Made by a program: the position numbers and the translations under genes. This document shows positions 10,025-20,965 of a stretch of DNA of 64,000 nt, piece after piece (within the stretch, counting starts at the first letter, position 1; every line of letters starts with the position of its first letter). The DNA is taken from the NCBI GenBank assembly GCA_964017145.1, contig OZ024849.1:434001-498000 (forward strand), given 5' to 3'. A model generated the notes under the pieces. That model was not told where the DNA came from and made no database searches. It was given only the letters and a program-made list of their open reading frames with translations. The DNA is from Agrocybe praecox (lineage: Eukaryota; Basidiomycota; Agaricomycetes; Agaricales; Agrocybaceae).

Positions 10025-10327
10025 TCAAGAATGACCAGCGAAGGTTGGCTCGGAATCTTCTTCGTCGCTGTCGGCAGGTACATAATCACCAAAATTTGAC
10101 TGCATAGAACATGAATTGAGTTCAGATGTTATTAAAAGGATCACCGCAGGTACCCGTGACCTACCGATTCCACTGGGCAAGTAAATCCTGCACCATTTTC
10201 TTCGAGATGCTATCAACTACCCCCTCACTATAGACACGCAAAGCCCTGCGGCAACGTCTTATTGCATCGAAGTAACACTCACCTGAGCTGCAATTGCCTT
10301 CCTCCTAGAATTTCTATTACGATTCAT
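10025..10327 (-). CDS. Small hypothetical protein with acidic tail
   Basis: The ATG at 10327 opens a basic exon (MNRNRNSRRKAIAAQ). A second exon reads GVVDSISKKMVQDLLAQWN and a third SNFGDYVPADSDEEDSEPTF, with the stop at 10025-10027. The donor GTAGGT and an acceptor GCAG are visible, but the phases of the last junction differ by one base, so either the splice site or the frame of the last exon is wrong. The protein would be about 60 residues with no known domain. It lies upstream of SDH4 in the same orientation. Confidence 0.35.
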
Positions 10328-11529
10328 AAATATAAGTTCTGGTTTTTCCTGAGTACTATTTAAAGCGGCTCTGTGGTAGCAATACATTTCTGGGTGACAC
10401 AAATTCAACTCAAAAGAGCCTCATAATGGGATGCAGTAGAAAAGGGAATATTACTGCGAGAAGGCTCGAGTCGGCGCTCCTTCCATTCGCTCCTTCCATC
10501 GGTCTTTACTTATCCAATGCTATACAACGTCTGGCAACCAAATAATCATCATATTCTCCTGAAATACCCTTATATATCCAGTCAATGACGCGGCGTTTCG
10601 AGTTTGTTTTAGTGACTACAATATTTCAAGTTGTTGTTTTAGAGCGCCTCATATTTTTGTCCGATAAGGGCATTATAGCGCCTTTTCAGTGTCATGCCAC
10701 TTGTCGCGTGGCTGATACTAATGATGATCCCCAAGCGAAAAAGAAACAAAAAGATTCTTTTAGGCCGTCAAAAATAGGTGTGGGTAAATCTTTTGGCTGA
10801 GCCAAATTATGGGCTCTGAAACGCGATGCTTTATCAATGTTTTCGGGTTAGAGAAGTTGTCGTCCTGGACTGTCATTTATTTTTGGAAGTGAAAGTTATA
10901 AATAACTTAGGACATAAATTACCGGTTACCAATACCATTCACTAATTTCATTACCTGTGCGCCTATTCCGTGTACTATGAGAAAAAGTCGTAAGTCGAGA
11001 TTAAACTGGAAACATGTTCTAATTCTATGTAGCGCATATAGCTAGGACGAAAATAATTCTATATCTATTTACTACTAACAACCAAGACAAGCAAACAGTG
11101 TGACACTGAGTCGGGAACTTCGAACTTGCCGATATTCTACGACTTCATATTTCCATATTTCGTTCAAATTTAACACACACACGAAAAGAGCTCTTTTGAT
11201 ATTAACAAGCGCAAAAGAAATGGCCATGATGTGGTCCCTTTCAATAAATATAACGGATACCTACTCCAGACTCTGTCATAGGGACATCGTCCAACAGTTT
11301 ACTCACGTATTTGCTCCGGAAATAGTGAGTATTGGCGGTACCTGTACCCAGGGTTGTCCTTCCCTCCATCACTGTGATCGACGGGATTGCTTAGAGAATC
11401 CGAAGAGGAAAGGCTGTCCGTGTCAAGGTGTCACTCGCCGCGCAAAATGAATTATTACTATAAAGGCAAGCCATTGGTTCACTGGAAAAGCTGACCGGTG
11501 ACCTTTTGCAGGGCGCCTGTATTTCAACA
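10328..11529. other. Intergenic gap, no gene recognised
   Basis: Open frames at 10585-10800 and 11100-11450 (plus) show no family likeness, no membrane pattern and no convincing splice sites. I treat both as chance. The last 100 bp presumably hold the promoter of the seven-helix gene at 11530. Confidence 0.45.
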
Positions 11530-12823
11530 ATGCCAGCTCCCATCGTACAAAGCAGCTCAATGTTCATCGAGTTTTGGATTCATGGTCAGCGCCTTAACCT
11601 CACATTTGTAAATTATATGATATTTACATGTGATGCTATATAGGTTTGTATACCACTCTTATGCTGGCCACGTTACATACCATAGGTATGTTTCTCTTGT
11701 TCATATGAGTAGATCAATAACGTTGACATTCTTAACACAAGTTACAAGCGAGATAATCCCTTTACGTCGGAAATTCTGGCAGATAGCTTTGGTCATCGTG
11801 CCATACGCATGCTCGACCATACACATGGCGACTGACTGGCTCTTGGCAGAGAGTGCTATAGATGATAATGAATCATCTTCTGCACCTGGTGTTATTTTTT
11901 CGCTCACACGTCCTCCAACATGGGAAACAGGTCTTAGTTTAACGGCTTTTGCGGCCAATATCCTTTTGGCGGATTTCGTCTTTGTGCGTTGCTCGAAAAT
12001 TGAGATGAAGATGTGCTCTCTGATTGGGCCAAATTTATTTACAGATTTGGAGATGCTGGACGGTATGGGGCAGAAATTGGCTGGTGGTCCTATTGCCAAC
12101 GCTCAGCTCCATCACTGGCGCAGGTTCGTAAATCTATAGACATTCTCTTCAGCACACTGTTGACAGTTATGCAGTGATGGGTGGAATAACAATAGCGGAC
12201 CAGATCATTGCTGGTAGGGAAGGCCAGTCCCTGGTGGCCGCTATGAGGACACAGCAGTTTGTCTCATTCAGCACGGTGTTCTTCGCCCTTTCTATAACCA
12301 CGAGCTTGATGACGACTTTGCTCATCGCCGGTCGAATTATCTCTGTCCAAAGGGCGTCAAGCAATGTCGCGGATGATGGCAGCAAGTCTTTGTACAATTC
12401 AACGATTGAGATCCTTGTGGAATCGGCTGCCATCTATTCTATTACTCTGCTCGCTTTTATCGTCGTTCTGACGAGCCATCATACCCCTACTGCACAGTTT
12501 TACGCTCAAAATTTCCATGCACAGATCGCGGTAAGACGTCCATTGGATATTGAACGCAACATTTGTCTGAATATTGATAATCTGAACAGGGTCTGGCTCC
12601 TCTCCTGATCATATACCGCATAGCTGCAAGACACGCCAGGCCAGACCAGGACTGGGAGCAGAGCGCTCCCATAAGTTTGGTTAGATTCAATCATTCCGAC
12701 GCGACGAGCACGCGTATTCTAGGGACGTTCGACAACGATGCGATTGCATTTTCGAGTGCCAACCAGAGTAACGACGGCGAATTCAAACTTGAAAGTGGCT
12801 CCGCAGGTAGACTTTCGTCATAG
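11530..12823 (+). CDS. Seven-transmembrane receptor-like protein of Agaricomycete type
   Basis: Six exons join in frame from ATG 11530 to the stop at 12821-12823. Seven hydrophobic segments can be read: FIEFWIHGLYTTLMLATLHT; WQIALVIVPYACSTIHMATD; AANILLADFVFIWRCWTVWG; NWLVVLLPTLSSITGAVMGG; FSTVFFALSITTSLMTTLLI; ESAAIYSITLLAFIVVLTSH; and IAGLAPLLIIYRIAARHARP. ADxxxIWRCWxVW after helix 3 is a frequent signature of a large family of basidiomycete plasma-membrane proteins thought to be receptor-like but without known ligands. The tail after helix 7 is hydrophilic and cytosolic. One acceptor (ACACAAG) is weaker than the others. The long minus-strand frame over it is a shadow. Confidence 0.8.
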
Positions 12824-13235
12824 GAAGTGCTATCCTGGGGATTGTTACAGTATAAATCGTCAAGGTAGTTTAGAGTCTAGACTGTACCCTGCGAGAGTAT
12901 AATTAGCCTCTAGATAATGGTGCTAATTTTACTTTTCGGATACTCACAATTAAAGAAGATGCGCCCAAGTTGATGCCCAAGTTGATGCATCATTATGCTG
13001 GCGCAGTTAGTGACCGTGCTACTCGGTACGTATGGGAGATTTTTGAATTATGCTCTTGCTGTATATATGATGGGCATCCATGGCTTCTTGATCTCCGCGT
13101 GTTGAATCAGAGTCAAATGATCTTTCTGAAAGAACAGAAATAAGAACATCAAAAACCCGGAGAAGATTCACATACTATACAAGAACCATCTCAGCTAACT
13201 TATTAATCTGAAACACCCCCTCATCTACTGCAAGG
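12824..13235. other. Intergenic gap
   Basis: Between the seven-helix gene and the dehydrogenase, both on the plus strand. It contains a short direct repeat (GCCCAAGTTGATGCCCAAGT near 12963) and nothing that looks coding. Confidence 0.55.
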
Positions 13236-14319
13236 ATGGGTCTCGTCTGGCTAGGTGATTATCATTCCATTCGTTTCCGTTGCTCGACATAGCTGATTTA
13301 ATGCAGTGACCGGATCTTCCTCAGGTTTTGGACGCGCAGTCACTGAAGCTGCATTGGCTAGAGGAGACAGTGTAGTCGCTACTCTGCGCACACCAAGCGA
13401 TCTTGACGATCTCGAAAAATCAACCCCTCCGGAGAAGCTGCTCATTGTGAAGTGTGATGTTACAAACACAGAAGAAATACGAAACGCGTTCAAGAAGGGA
13501 ATCAAGAAATTCGACCAGATCAACGTCGTGTTTAACAACGCAGGGTACGGAATCGTTGCTGAAGTAGAGAGCACACCTGAGGATGCCGCTCGTCAATTGT
13601 TTGATGTCAACTTCTGGGGAGCTGCGAATGTCAGTCGCGAAGCTGTGCGAGTTTTCAGAGAGGAAAATCCCAAAGGGAAAGGCGGACGCCTTCTCACTAT
13701 GAGCTCGGGAGGAGGATTGCTCGGATTGCCTGCTAGTGGTTTCTACTCGGCAAGGTATGCGAATTATCGATTTTAAGTATCCAATTGAGCGCTTAAAACT
13801 CGTTCACAGCAAATTTGGTACATCTTTCCAACTCGGCCTAAATGAATGCCGAATGCTAATTTTCAACCTGTGATAGCGTTGGAAGGGTTGACGGAGTCGA
13901 TGGCTCAAGATCTTGATCCAAGTTGGAACATCAAAGTAAGGAACGCCCGCGACACGCCGCATGCAAATTTTCAAGGGATTGACATATGATAGATTTCGTT
14001 ATTCGAACCGGGAGCGTTCCGAACCAAAGCACACACCGAGAATGCAGTGACATTTCCCGCAATTCCAGCGTATGATAACCCCAACCTTCCATGTCAAGCT
14101 GTTAGACGGCAATTCAAGGAACCAGAGAAGTATTTCCGTGGGGATGTAATCAAAGCTGCCGCCAAGATCCTGGAATTCTCGCTTATTGAAAATCCACCCC
14201 TACGTTGGGTGATTTTGAAGGAGGTCGTCGGAGGAGTACGTGCGAAGATGAGGAGCGTTTCGAAGGAGTTGGATGACTATGAAAGCTGGTCGGATGATAT
14301 TACCTTGCCCGATAATTGA
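13236..14319 (+). CDS. Classical short-chain dehydrogenase/reductase
   Basis: NAD(P)-dependent oxidoreductase of the SDR superfamily. Exon 1 (ATG 13236, MGLVWL) joins exon 2 in phase to give VTGSSSGFGRAVTEAAL, the TGxxxGxG cofactor loop. DVTNTEEI, NNAGYGIVAE, the Ser in MSSGGGLLG and the catalytic YSASK follow; YSAS is split from KFALEGLTESM by two closely spaced introns around 13755-13875. After SLFEPGAFRT the C-terminus ends at 14319. About 275 residues, the normal size. The substrate cannot be read from the sequence; relatives include fungal ketoreductases and retinol-type dehydrogenases acting in the cytosol. Confidence 0.9.
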
Positions 14320-14587
14320 AAGCTAGGATATTCCAATTTTGGAATTTAATTCCATATTGAGATGAGCTTATTAACACTTGTGCTGCGACTAAGATGAATT
14401 GATTCAACACTTCCTTTGCTCGACCACGCAAAATAAGCGTCGCCTCATGAGATAATGGGAGTCTCACGAATGATTGACTTTTCTTCGTCAAACGGAAAAT
14501 CGCACGGAAGAGACTCATGATAGAGTAGGGATTAAAGTATTCCAGATTACTCCGGGTACATTGCCCGCCTTGTACCTGTAGTCATGT

Positions 14588-16130
14588 TCATGATGGTGTT
14601 GTGATAAACTGACTGGCTTCCTTCCAATCCATGCGCTCTCTTTCCTTGCCTAAAGCATCTCCTCGTCTAATTTCCTCCTCGTTGATTTGCCTCCAGTCGC
14701 TGTATTGTGTGACCAGCTTGTTGTCAATACCATCCTGAATTTCTTCGGGGTAAGATTCTAAGTCGGGATTAGGGTTGAGCGGTGGAAGATTTTGGATTTG
14801 CGGGTCGACATCGACTCCATTAATAGAAGTGGCTACTTCGGGAGTTTGCCAGTCGTGCACAATCGTGCTCGCGACCTCGTATGCATTCATCATAGTGGAA
14901 GCTAGAACACCTTTTGCACCTGTTGATGCCCAGCCGGAGGCGTATAGCTTTGGGATCAGCACTCCATTCGAGCCGACGATTCTCCCAGAAACTGTGCGTA
15001 AGTGCCTTAGTCCAGGATCGTAGAAATTGACAGTTGGTTCTCCGTGGAATCCTAAGGAGGTGACGACAAGATCTGTCGAGACTGTGATTGTTTCGCCGGT
15101 CTCTACAGCTTTTTTGGTAGTTGGGTCGACGGAAGTATGAGCCAGGGAGAGTTGGGCGGCAGAGGAAGTGCCATCTGCAATGCCTATTGGTGACCGGAAG
15201 AAATCGAGAGACCACGTCTTGGACGTAGTACCTGGCGCGTTCTTCGACCCATCTTTCAGCAGGTTGAGCACCCTAATTTGCTGACGCGTCAAAGGAGGAC
15301 CTGAGCTGGGTGGCTCAATAAGAGAAGGGGTTAAAGGAACCATTGATGCCTCAGGTAGGTTTATTAGTTCTCGAAGTTCTTTCATGGTGAAAGCAGCTTC
15401 TAAGGGACCTCGGCGTGCAATTATTGATACATGTTTAACTGTAGAACGAGAAAGCACTTCTAAGACTGGCCGAGGAACATCGTATTTCGCCAGAACGTCT
15501 ACGTCGGTGAGGAGCATGCGGGCAACGTCTAATGATACGTTTCCGTTGCCGATTAGGGAAATATGGGTGATTTTGTCCAAAGACGGAGGTGGAGGTGCGT
15601 TTGGATGTTGTGTATACCAATGTACCATCGATAGAGCAGGTACACAATATGAAGATGGAGGAAGAGCAGCGTGTAATGTTGGTAAAGTGCACCCAGTGGC
15701 GAATAAAACATGACTGTAATGTTTGAAAATTGAGCCGAGGGGAAGCTGGACAGCATGTTGTATAGTTTTCACGGTGTCACCGACGTCGACGTTCCCAAAG
15801 AATCTTAAACGACTGTCTTCTGCCGCCTGGTCGAACTTGTGTGTGCAGTTCTATTGGAAATGGTTCAGGGACGGTCTGGCAAAAGATACTCCCCACACAC
15901 GCATCATGATATTGTCTATTCTGACGTTGTGTGGTTCCAAAAATTTCACTCGCCTTTACTTCCGGGTGGTCTGGAGCTACACCGTATCGAACCAGTCCAT
16001 GCGGCGCCCAAAGACGGTCATAAAGATGAACGCGAAGATTTTGTTCGTTGGGCAAGAGTTTGAGCAGTCTAGAGGCCACGTAAAAGGCTGACGGTCCTCC
16101 TCCAATAACCGCTAGTTTCATAGAGTTCAT
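14588..16130 (-). CDS. ARH1: NADPH:adrenodoxin (ferredoxin) oxidoreductase
   Basis: Flavoenzyme that passes electrons from NADPH to mitochondrial ferredoxin, for iron-sulphur cluster assembly and haem A synthesis. The FAD-binding start KLAVIGGGPSAFYVASRLL is followed by LVRYGVAPDHPEVK, then after one intron NCTHKFDQAAEDSRLRFFGN. Further on are ISLIGNGNVSLDVAR (NADPH loop), RRGPLEAAFTMKELREL, the conserved SLGFHG and ASGWASTGAKGVLAST. Stop at 14588. The only intron, 15851-15953, has a GC donor; using the nearby GT would delete the conserved VK. No mitochondrial presequence precedes KLAVIGGG at this start, so a 5' exon may have been missed or import uses another signal. Convergent with the SDR gene. 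Confidence 0.93.
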
Positions 16131-17118
16131 TTTAGCTCATCCGGAGCATTAATTCCAGCGCAATAGAATAAGGAGGAAGGGAAGAAGATGTGTATGGGAT
16201 TCCCGGCGGTGATCTGGTGTAACTATTCTTGTTGAGGCATAAATTATTTATAATAACATATTCCCGTGACTGTATACAATTATGCACTGTGGGAAAGTCA
16301 CGTCATACTTTACTAATACAAGCCGAACATGATCACGAGGCACCATGTCAAAGCTTGACCTTCCTTTCTTGAAACCACTCTTCTTCACTCTCACTCATAT
16401 CACTAGAGATTGTCGGACAATTTCTTACATATTCTTTTGTTTCTTCAAGAATACATTTTCTAAAGGTTATATACCTTTCTTCCAATTAATTCTGCACAAT
16501 CGCAAAATTTTCTCGACACTCCGGGGCCACTTCAGAAGAGACCGAACCAATATGCATAATTGTGGGCACATAGCGACACCATGAATTGGGGAAATTTCCA
16601 TCGAGAGGCTCGGCTTCTCTGACTTGGTCTCCGATATATTTTGGGGGTGACGAGGGAGCCCACTCTAAACTTGCCAGGACGATGAATTACCCGAAAATTA
16701 CTCAACCACTCAACCACATATCCAAGCGTATAACTTCGTATCTTGAAGATATGCACTGAAATCCCACGAGATATTAGTATCTATGCTCTAGTCAATTTTG
16801 GACTGGTTATCTGCGATGTGCGCTCACCGTTACAATGATGCCTGCTAAATATCCATGTACATGCGCTCCTGGAAATGGGCAATGTGAGCCACAGATCCAT
16901 ACTTTACTTTTAGCTTTAAAGCATTACTTACCTTGTTTTCGACAGGTATTATTGATAACCAGCCACGTATTCAAAATGGTGAGTCCCACAGATTGCGGTA
17001 TCGGCATTAATCTAATTCCACCCTGTTAGTGTAATATTAGAGTCCAGTTTCATAGCGTTTGTCATCGATTAGTGGATCCTTTAATCAAAGAGCCAGATTC
17101 CCAGATCAGTCCTGATAG
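16131..17118. other. Intergenic gap
   Basis: Upstream of ARH1. Frames such as 16345-16584 and 16835-17029 show no family likeness. I see no tRNA, element or clear gene. Confidence 0.45.
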
Positions 17119-17403
17119 ACCCCACTCATCACAGAGGTCCAGCGGTCCTTCACCTCGTCCTCGAATACAGATCATAACATTAAGGAAATTGGCTTTGACG
17201 GTGTCCTGCGAGAGGAGAAATTTTCATTGCCCAAAGGACCGAGCTGGAGCACGCATTGGTTGGCCGTGGAGGGCGCTGCAGCTACTCATACCGGAGAACC
17301 CGCCTGCGGTGCCCAGAGAGGGAGATGGAGATTTATTGGCGAGGGGTGTGTGTATTTTACGCTTCCTTGGTTATTTTTTACGTATCTGATTGCACTCGTC
17401 TGA
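17119..17403 (+). pseudogene. Possible fragment of a GH38 alpha-mannosidase N-terminal region
   Basis: An open frame of 94 codons without an obvious start reads IKEIGFDGVLREEKFSL, then PKGPSWSTHWLAVE. GPSWSTHW followed by a hydrophobic residue is a recurrent motif near the N-terminus of vacuolar (Ams1-type) alpha-mannosidases. Nothing on either side continues the enzyme, which normally runs to about 1,000 residues. It is best read as a relic exon or translocated fragment; a chance match over this short length remains possible. Confidence 0.28.
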
Positions 17404-18664
17404 TGATATCAAAACCATCCACTGTCCATATCATATCCTGCGGAGATACTACCACGTATCCCTGAACAAAAATCTCGCTTTAGAACAAGGTTCTTCTTTT
17501 AAGGTAAGACCCCCTTTGTTTATTATTTCATTATCGAAGCTGAAGTGATCATGTTGACAGTACAAAGGATAGGTGGTTATTATAGGCCGTCTGTCACGGT
17601 TACTTCAAAAGGACCCTCCTGTTGGCACGCATTCGACCTTTCGACTTTTCCACCCGCAATTCTGTGTATGCAGACTGTTCTTGTAAATCATTTCCGTTGT
17701 CCGTCATTCCCTGTCGCCAGTTTAACAGTACATTCTAGTGCTGTGGGTCTACCTTAATTGCTCAGAATGAAGGAACGCCCGTTCACTATACTATTACAAA
17801 CGTATCAGCGAATGCTTAATATTTCCTAAACCTGCCACTTACGCATTGACACACAAGAAGGATCTAGTATCAGTGACGAATGCACGAGGATCCCTCCCTA
17901 AGTTCAGACGTCGGACCTGGTTGAGGTGCTGTATGTTCGGTGCATACTTGACTCATGGCTACAAGAAAGTTGGGCGATGACTCCCTGGGCTGTGTTCGTC
18001 GGTTCTGAACTGCGGCGACCCAAGAATGCCTCGGAAAACCATGGAATACTATTCAATCTCAAGTTCTCAAGTCTCACGACAGGTCCGTTTGATTTTGGTT
18101 AGCCTTTTATATCTGCGTGACAAATAACTCACAAAAATCACAGCCCATCCCTCCCGCACGTGATGTCTCGAAGGCAGATATTTCGACTCAATGGATTAAT
18201 TACATGGACAGCTGCAGTGAAAAATATCTGAAAAGGTATATTGCAACCCCGTAATTGCTTCCCTATTTTCCCGCATTTTTGACGCGTCTTTTGGTATGGG
18301 TTTTTTAAAATTTTATCATTTGAACTATGGGTTAACCCGTTCTAAATTTCTTGTCTGCAGATATAAAGCAAGCCTGACGGGTCTACATGCACCGTTAAAG
18401 CCTAAACCAAATACTCAATACGCATTAAGTCGCCACGATGTAAATTCTCGCATGAAGCACCTTTTTCTGGTCCATGTCATTATAGGTCATAAAGACGTTA
18501 CGGATTCTTGTGACCTAATTAATGACCTATAAATAACACGACTTACGCGACGAACCGCTTTTTGCAAAGCAATTCTTGTTAAATCTCGTTCGCCTTTTCT
18601 TTCTTTCTACAAAATCATATCAGCCTGTTTCTTGCTCAAGACGGAAGAATTAAAACATCCCACC
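17404..18664. other. Intergenic gap
   Basis: No supported gene. Frames at 17545-17757 and 18296-18532 have no recognised content. The last 100 bp are pyrimidine-rich and may be the promoter and leader of the following zinc-finger gene. Confidence 0.45.
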
Positions 18665-18723
18665 ATGGATACTACTTGTGAGTTTCCTTTCCGACAATCT
18701 TAAAGTTCGAACTGCTGAAAAGC

Positions 18724-20038
18724 ATGTACTTGGGGACACAAGTGTTCACCTCCTCGACCGACACCTCTTTTGAGTACACCGGAGCCATGAATCAATATCT
18801 CGAGGAGCTTGATTTTTCACAACCCCGGACTCCATCGCAATACCTTTTGCCGTTCGAAGACGGAAGTAGCATTTCATCCACCCGTTCAAGCAGGTGTGCC
18901 ACTCCCGTTTTGACCGTTTCCAAAACTTGTCGCTCATCTCCAAGTAGCGAGTCAAACCAGCTCCTAGAGCTTGGAGGATTCGACTATCAAGGGAATTGGA
19001 CGTCGGATATGAGAGAGAGTGGGTGGGGGGCATCTGCTAGGTACGTCGTGAACTTCTAAAGTAGGAGTCATTGGAAACCTGATTACTCCCTTTCAGCACC
19101 TTTACCAACATGGGGGGAAGTGTAGAGACCTTGGATAATGGGTGGTCGGAAATGGAACCAAGTTTATCGTGGACTTGGGCAAAGTACGCGACAGACCATT
19201 GTGGATAGAGTGTCTGGAAAGCTGACTACCTATTATCAGCTCGCCCATAAATACCAACGTAGCTGTGACCCAGCCTAACCATTACTTCAATCAGGTTGGC
19301 CAGAATTTTTTGCCGAACTTGAATGACCCGCTCTGTAACTTTGGGCTCGAGGGTGGCTTCCAGGGGATGTATATGCAACAGTTCCCTGCAAATGACGTGC
19401 CTTCAGCTATTGCGAACTCTGTAGCTAGCTCGCAGGCATATTCCACCAGGATAGGGTCAAATATAGGGATATCTGAAGGAGGATTAGCGGACACGACCAA
19501 AAGCGACCTCGAGCCCACATCAACATCTTCCTCTGCAAAGCGACAACATAATAAAAAACCTAAAAACCCTAAGACCAAAAACCACCTGGAACTCACATCA
19601 GCACATTTCTCTGCAAAACGACCATATGATAAAAAATCTAGAAACCCGTCGCAAGTTCGTGGTTTAGAGTTTGCAATGCCTAACCAGAAAATCCAGTGCA
19701 AGATTGAGGGCTGCATGCGGTATTTCTGTGATCTCGACCACATAAAGGACCATATTACAACAAGCAAAATATACGGTGGGCATGGCATCCGTGTGGGCAA
19801 GGCCCCAGGCCCTTCCGGACGTTGTCAATGGGCAGGATGTACTAAGCGCGAGACACTATCATCATCCAATACCTGGCAACACTTCGAAAGCCAGCATCTT
19901 CGTGCCGAGTTTAGGTGTCCCTACTGCGACCACTCTACGACCGGTCGCCAAAAGGATAAAAAAATGAAAACACACATCGAAGAATTTCACAAGGAAGAAA
20001 GTGTGGCAGAAGTAAATTGTATAGTGGTCTACTACTAA
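18724..20038 (+). CDS. C2H2-type zinc-finger protein
   Basis: Three exons join in frame: 18724 to about 19039, a short middle exon (STFTNMGGSVETLDNGWSEM), and a last exon ending at the stop 20036-20038. The N-terminal two thirds are Ser/Thr/Pro-rich with an imperfect duplication, SSAKRQHNKKPKNP and FSAKRPYDKKSRNP. The C-terminal part has zinc-finger-like Cys/His sets: IQCKIEGCMRYFCDLDHIKDH, then RCQWAGCTKR with HFESQH, and FRCPYCDHS with HIEEFH. It is probably a nuclear DNA-binding regulator. The start is uncertain: a better Kozak ATG at 18665 precedes a GTGAGT donor, but splicing it to this exon gives the wrong phase, so 18724 (or 18787) is used. It is related in style, not sequence, to the broken gene at 2171. 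Confidence 0.65.
19516..19671 (+). repeat. Imperfect 78-bp in-frame tandem repeat
   Basis: CACATCAACATCTTCCTCTG (19516) recurs as CACATCAGCACATTTCTCTG (19594) with the following bases also similar. The period of 78 bp equals 26 codons and duplicates a basic Ser/Ala/Lys segment of the zinc-finger protein. Confidence 0.6.
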
Positions 20039-20965
20039 AAACTTGGTCGTGCCCAGTCAGCCTTTCGACCAAGCTTGTCCCCTCATCCACCTGCCCCTCC
20101 AACGCAACTCTTGTACCAAATTCCTCGGTTTTTGGGTACGGTCCTTCTATTCTGTTGGCCTTAAATATTCAAATTGCAGTCCATAAATTATCACTCATAT
20201 CACGGACTTGTTCGAACTTCCTGCTCTGATTTTTCCCTACATTTTCTGTTCTTTTTCACCCCCGTCCATGTTGTAATTGAGCCATCGTACTATACACTAC
20301 ATCCGCCGTATATTCCCTAGAAATTCTGATAGATGTCTCTTTCTGCTACTACTTTAGCAGTTTTTTCAAGATTCAAATATTCAAGATTGGATAGAAGGAC
20401 TTGGGAATATTTTGCCATGCTCGTTGTAATAACATATGGATGTAGTCATCAGCAAGTCCTGATAGCATTTTTGCTTTTATTGTGGAAATAAAAAACCCTG
20501 CCCGATACAATTGTCCCACAAGGATGCCCAACATGGCCGCTTTGGCGTAGTCGTAGCGCGTGTCACTTGTAAGATCACGTGGTGTTATCACTCACCTGAC
20601 TCCAATGACAAGGTCACTCGTTCAATCCGGGTAAGCGGCAGATGTGATTTTTTTGTACTCTTTTCATCTCTTAAATATCATATATAATGTCTTAGATCAT
20701 TTCGTTTTGCCCTCGTACTATTTTCAGAAAGAAAAAAACTTATTAAGCCCAAGTGACAAGTCCCAAAGTTTCAAGTTACCTGTATGTCACTGTCGTCACG
20801 CTGTCACATATACTCCCATTGCATAGCTCTGCAACAGTGCAATCTTGAACTTAACAGCTTCACTGACTCCCGAGAGTTATTTGGTTTCTATCCGTCAGCC
20901 TCTCAGGAAGGTTGAAAAATCTCATATCCACTGGTCTTATAGCCTACGGATACTCATTATAGACG
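20039..20965. other. Intergenic gap
   Basis: Nothing is supported here beyond the 3' region of the zinc-finger gene and the AT-rich promoter region of the PIN gene. Confidence 0.5.

Noticed and set aside
9456..10034. 192-codon plus-strand open frame
   Set aside because: It lies antisense to the SDH4 exons, whose conserved motifs and splice sites are unambiguous; it is a shadow.
11701..12099. 132-codon minus-strand open frame
   Set aside because: It is exactly antisense to helices 2-4 of the seven-helix gene and has no family likeness of its own.
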